Shown here: positions 62,375 through 64,000 of the stretch, piece by piece
Numbering within the stretch: the first letter of the stretch is position 1
Layout of the letters: each line of letters opens with the position of its first letter
Origin: Pseudomonadota bacterium
GTDB taxonomy: Bacteria > Pseudomonadota > Gammaproteobacteria > Halothiobacillales > Halothiobacillaceae
Length of the DNA stretch: 64,000 nucleotides
Reading direction: 5' to 3'
Assembly (NCBI GenBank): GCA_021801265.1
Contig: JAJYYE010000001.1
Location: forward strand, 1-64,000
Notes under the pieces: model-generated
Databases searched by the model: none
Seen by the model: the letters and a program-made list of their open reading frames with translations, nothing else
Told to the model about the DNA's origin: nothing
Made by a program: the position numbers and the translations under genes

Positions 62375-63384
62375 CGATCAGCGGGCGAAAGCAGCCGCCA
62401 TGCGCGGCCACCCAGCATCATCAGAAATACAGGCAGTCCGGCAACCAAGTAAAAGTGATAAGTCATCAACCGCCACAACAGCAGTGAAAAACCAATACTC
62501 GCCACATCCAAAAATGGGGCCAGCAAGGCTGCGTAACCCAACTCCACCCCACCTGCGCCGCCAGGTAATACGCTGATCTGACCAAACAGAAGCAAGACGC
62601 CCTGTACCGCGAACAAATACGACCATGGCACCGAGGCACCAATCAAGCTAATGACCACCGCCAAAATACTGTAACGCAAGAGCCAGTGCGCGGCGCAAAA
62701 CATAAATAGCAACAATAATTGCCAACGGGGCAACTGCAACACCAAACGTACGCCTTGCCGAAACTGCATGAGCCAACGCGCCAGACGCCGTTGCCGATGC
62801 ACCGAGAGCCGGAAGGGATTCAACACGCGGCCCAACAACCGAATCAATAACCGATGCTGCCGCAACAGCAACCAAAACACCACCGCACCCAGGCCGAATA
62901 GACTTAACGTCACGGCCACCAACCAAGCGGGATCGCTAAACCCACCGTGCAACGCCAGCGACAGCAGCGCCACCGGAAACGCCACCGCAAAAAACACCCC
63001 ATCCATGAAATGATCAATCGCATACATTGCCGCCGCATGAGCGGTACGAATGCCCTTTTGTTTCAACAAGGCCACATAGGTGAGTGCCCCGCCCGCACCC
63101 GCGGGCGATGCCGCGCCTGCAAATTCCGTGGCAATCACCGCGCCCAAGCGCCAGCCCGCTGGCAAGCGGCTGCCCATACCTTTCGCTAATATCTGCATCC
63201 GAAAACTATTGAATACCCAACCCAACAGAACCATGCCAATCATCAAGGCCAACCAGTCGGCCCGAATTTTCGGCAAATTTTGCAGTAAGCTGCGCCCACC
63301 CAAGAGAAACGGTACGGCGAGACTGGCGACAATCGCCAATGCCAGCATCCAAATCAGCCGACGTCGATGCCGGTTTAGCGCCAT
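62371..63384 (-). CDS. Lysylphosphatidylglycerol synthase/flippase-type TM protein (UPF0104-like)
   Basis: EFAGAASPAGAGGALTYVALLKQKGI; ISVLPGGAGGVELGYAALL; start at MALNRHRRRLIW. Confidence 0.85.
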   Translation of the reverse strand: MALNRHRRRLIWMLALAIVASLAVPFLLGGRSLLQNLPKIRADWLALMIGMVLLGWVFNSFRMQILAKGMGSRLPAGWRLGAVIATEFAGAASPAGAGGALTYVALLKQKGIRTAHAAAMYAIDHFMDGVFFAVAFPVALLSLALHGGFSDPAWLVAVTLSLFGLGAVVFWLLLRQHRLLIRLLGRVLNPFRLSVHRQRRLARWLMQFRQGVRLVLQLPRWQLLLLFMFCAAHWLLRYSILAVVISLIGASVPWSYLFAVQGVLLLFGQISVLPGGAGGVELGYAALLAPFLDVASIGFSLLLWRLMTYHFYLVAGLPVFLMMLGGRAWRLLSPADR

Positions 63385-64000
63385 GTCACCGCGCTCAATG
63401 GTGCGGGGATTGATGCCTCCCCGTTTGAGGCACCCGAACTCGACCAAACGAGGCGTGATTTGGTCACTGCAGGACGCTCGGCCACTACCGCTGCCAACGC
63501 GTTCTGCCAGAACAGCACGGCCTGTGGCCAATCGGCGTCGACGGGATGCAACCCTAAGCGAATCGGGGTATTTTGCCGCGCCGGATTGAATAATTGGCGC
63601 AACAACCGTTCGTTATAAATTTTCGATAACTGCCGCCGCCATGCCGCACGCACGCTCCAGACCAACGAGGTGGCGGCAGTTTCATGATTAATGCGCAGAT
63701 CAATCAATCCCGTACGCGTGGCATACCAATCAAAACCCAATTGCGCCAGGGCTTCTTGAGTACCGCAACTGGTGAGCCAAGCGGGCGCGACAAATCCGCG
63801 TGCTGCCCAGCCGCAGGCAGTCAGCTCATCGCGGCCTTGCGTCAATAAATGCAGTGCGGTGGGTGTATCTAATCGGGCAAATTCCCCTTCAGTGGTGTAA
63901 ATGCGCCGCCGAACCCAATCCACCGGTCCGGTTACCGGCTGATTATCGGCGTGATGGTAGCCATGCAGCACCACTTCATCACCCAAGGCGAGGCGACTAT
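63375..64000 (-). CDS. Polysaccharide deacetylase-like (DUF2334), 5' end beyond window
   Basis: LALGDEVVLHGYHHADNQPVTG...WAARGFVAPAWLTS. Confidence 0.8.
   Translation of the reverse strand, partial: SRLALGDEVVLHGYHHADNQPVTGPVDWVRRRIYTTEGEFARLDTPTALHLLTQGRDELTACGWAARGFVAPAWLTSCGTQEALAQLGFDWYATRTGLIDLRINHETAATSLVWSVRAAWRRQLSKIYNERLLRQLFNPARQNTPIRLGLHPVDADWPQAVLFWQNALAAVVAERPAVTKSRLVWSSSGASNGEASIPAPLSAVTWR

Overview
The window is gene-dense and chromosomal. It looks like a gammaproteobacterial chemolithoautotroph; a Halothiobacillus-like sulfur oxidiser is my inference from protein resemblance. Main blocks: (1) CbbR - form IA RuBisCO cbbL/cbbS - cbbQ - cbbO, with a REP/BIME-like insertion between cbbQ and cbbO; (2) lgt-thyA-psiE-like-folA, an SSS symporter and phosphoglucomutase; (3) a minus-strand sulfur neighbourhood with an exported tandem rhodanese, a DUF6969-like protein, an exported Cys decapeptide-repeat protein, two YeeE/YedE half-transporters and a Tat-type MBL-fold hydrolase; (4) a Zur/Fur regulator, a methyltransferase, zntB, metW-metX, yggT-proC-yggS; (5) pilT-pilU plus a third PilT/PilU paralog; (6) an IS3/cytochrome c scar followed by pgaABCD; (7) yggX, mutY, asmA, moaD, a glycogen-binding-domain protein, a hexose-6-P mutarotase, a PilZ protein, PPi-type PFK and fbp; (8) an RND pump, photolyase, a K+ channel, modE-modABC, a decayed TSUP gene, pstSCA without an adjacent pstB, a flippase-like membrane protein and a partial DUF2334 deacetylase. 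The most interesting non-routine signals are the NPCAP cysteine-repeat protein in its sulfur neighbourhood, two copies of a ~140-146 bp hairpin element with terminal inverted repeats, the insertion that splits cbbQ from cbbO, and the layered upstream region of pgaA. No CRISPR array or rRNA was seen. I made no tRNA calls. All family assignments come from reading the translations, not from database searches.
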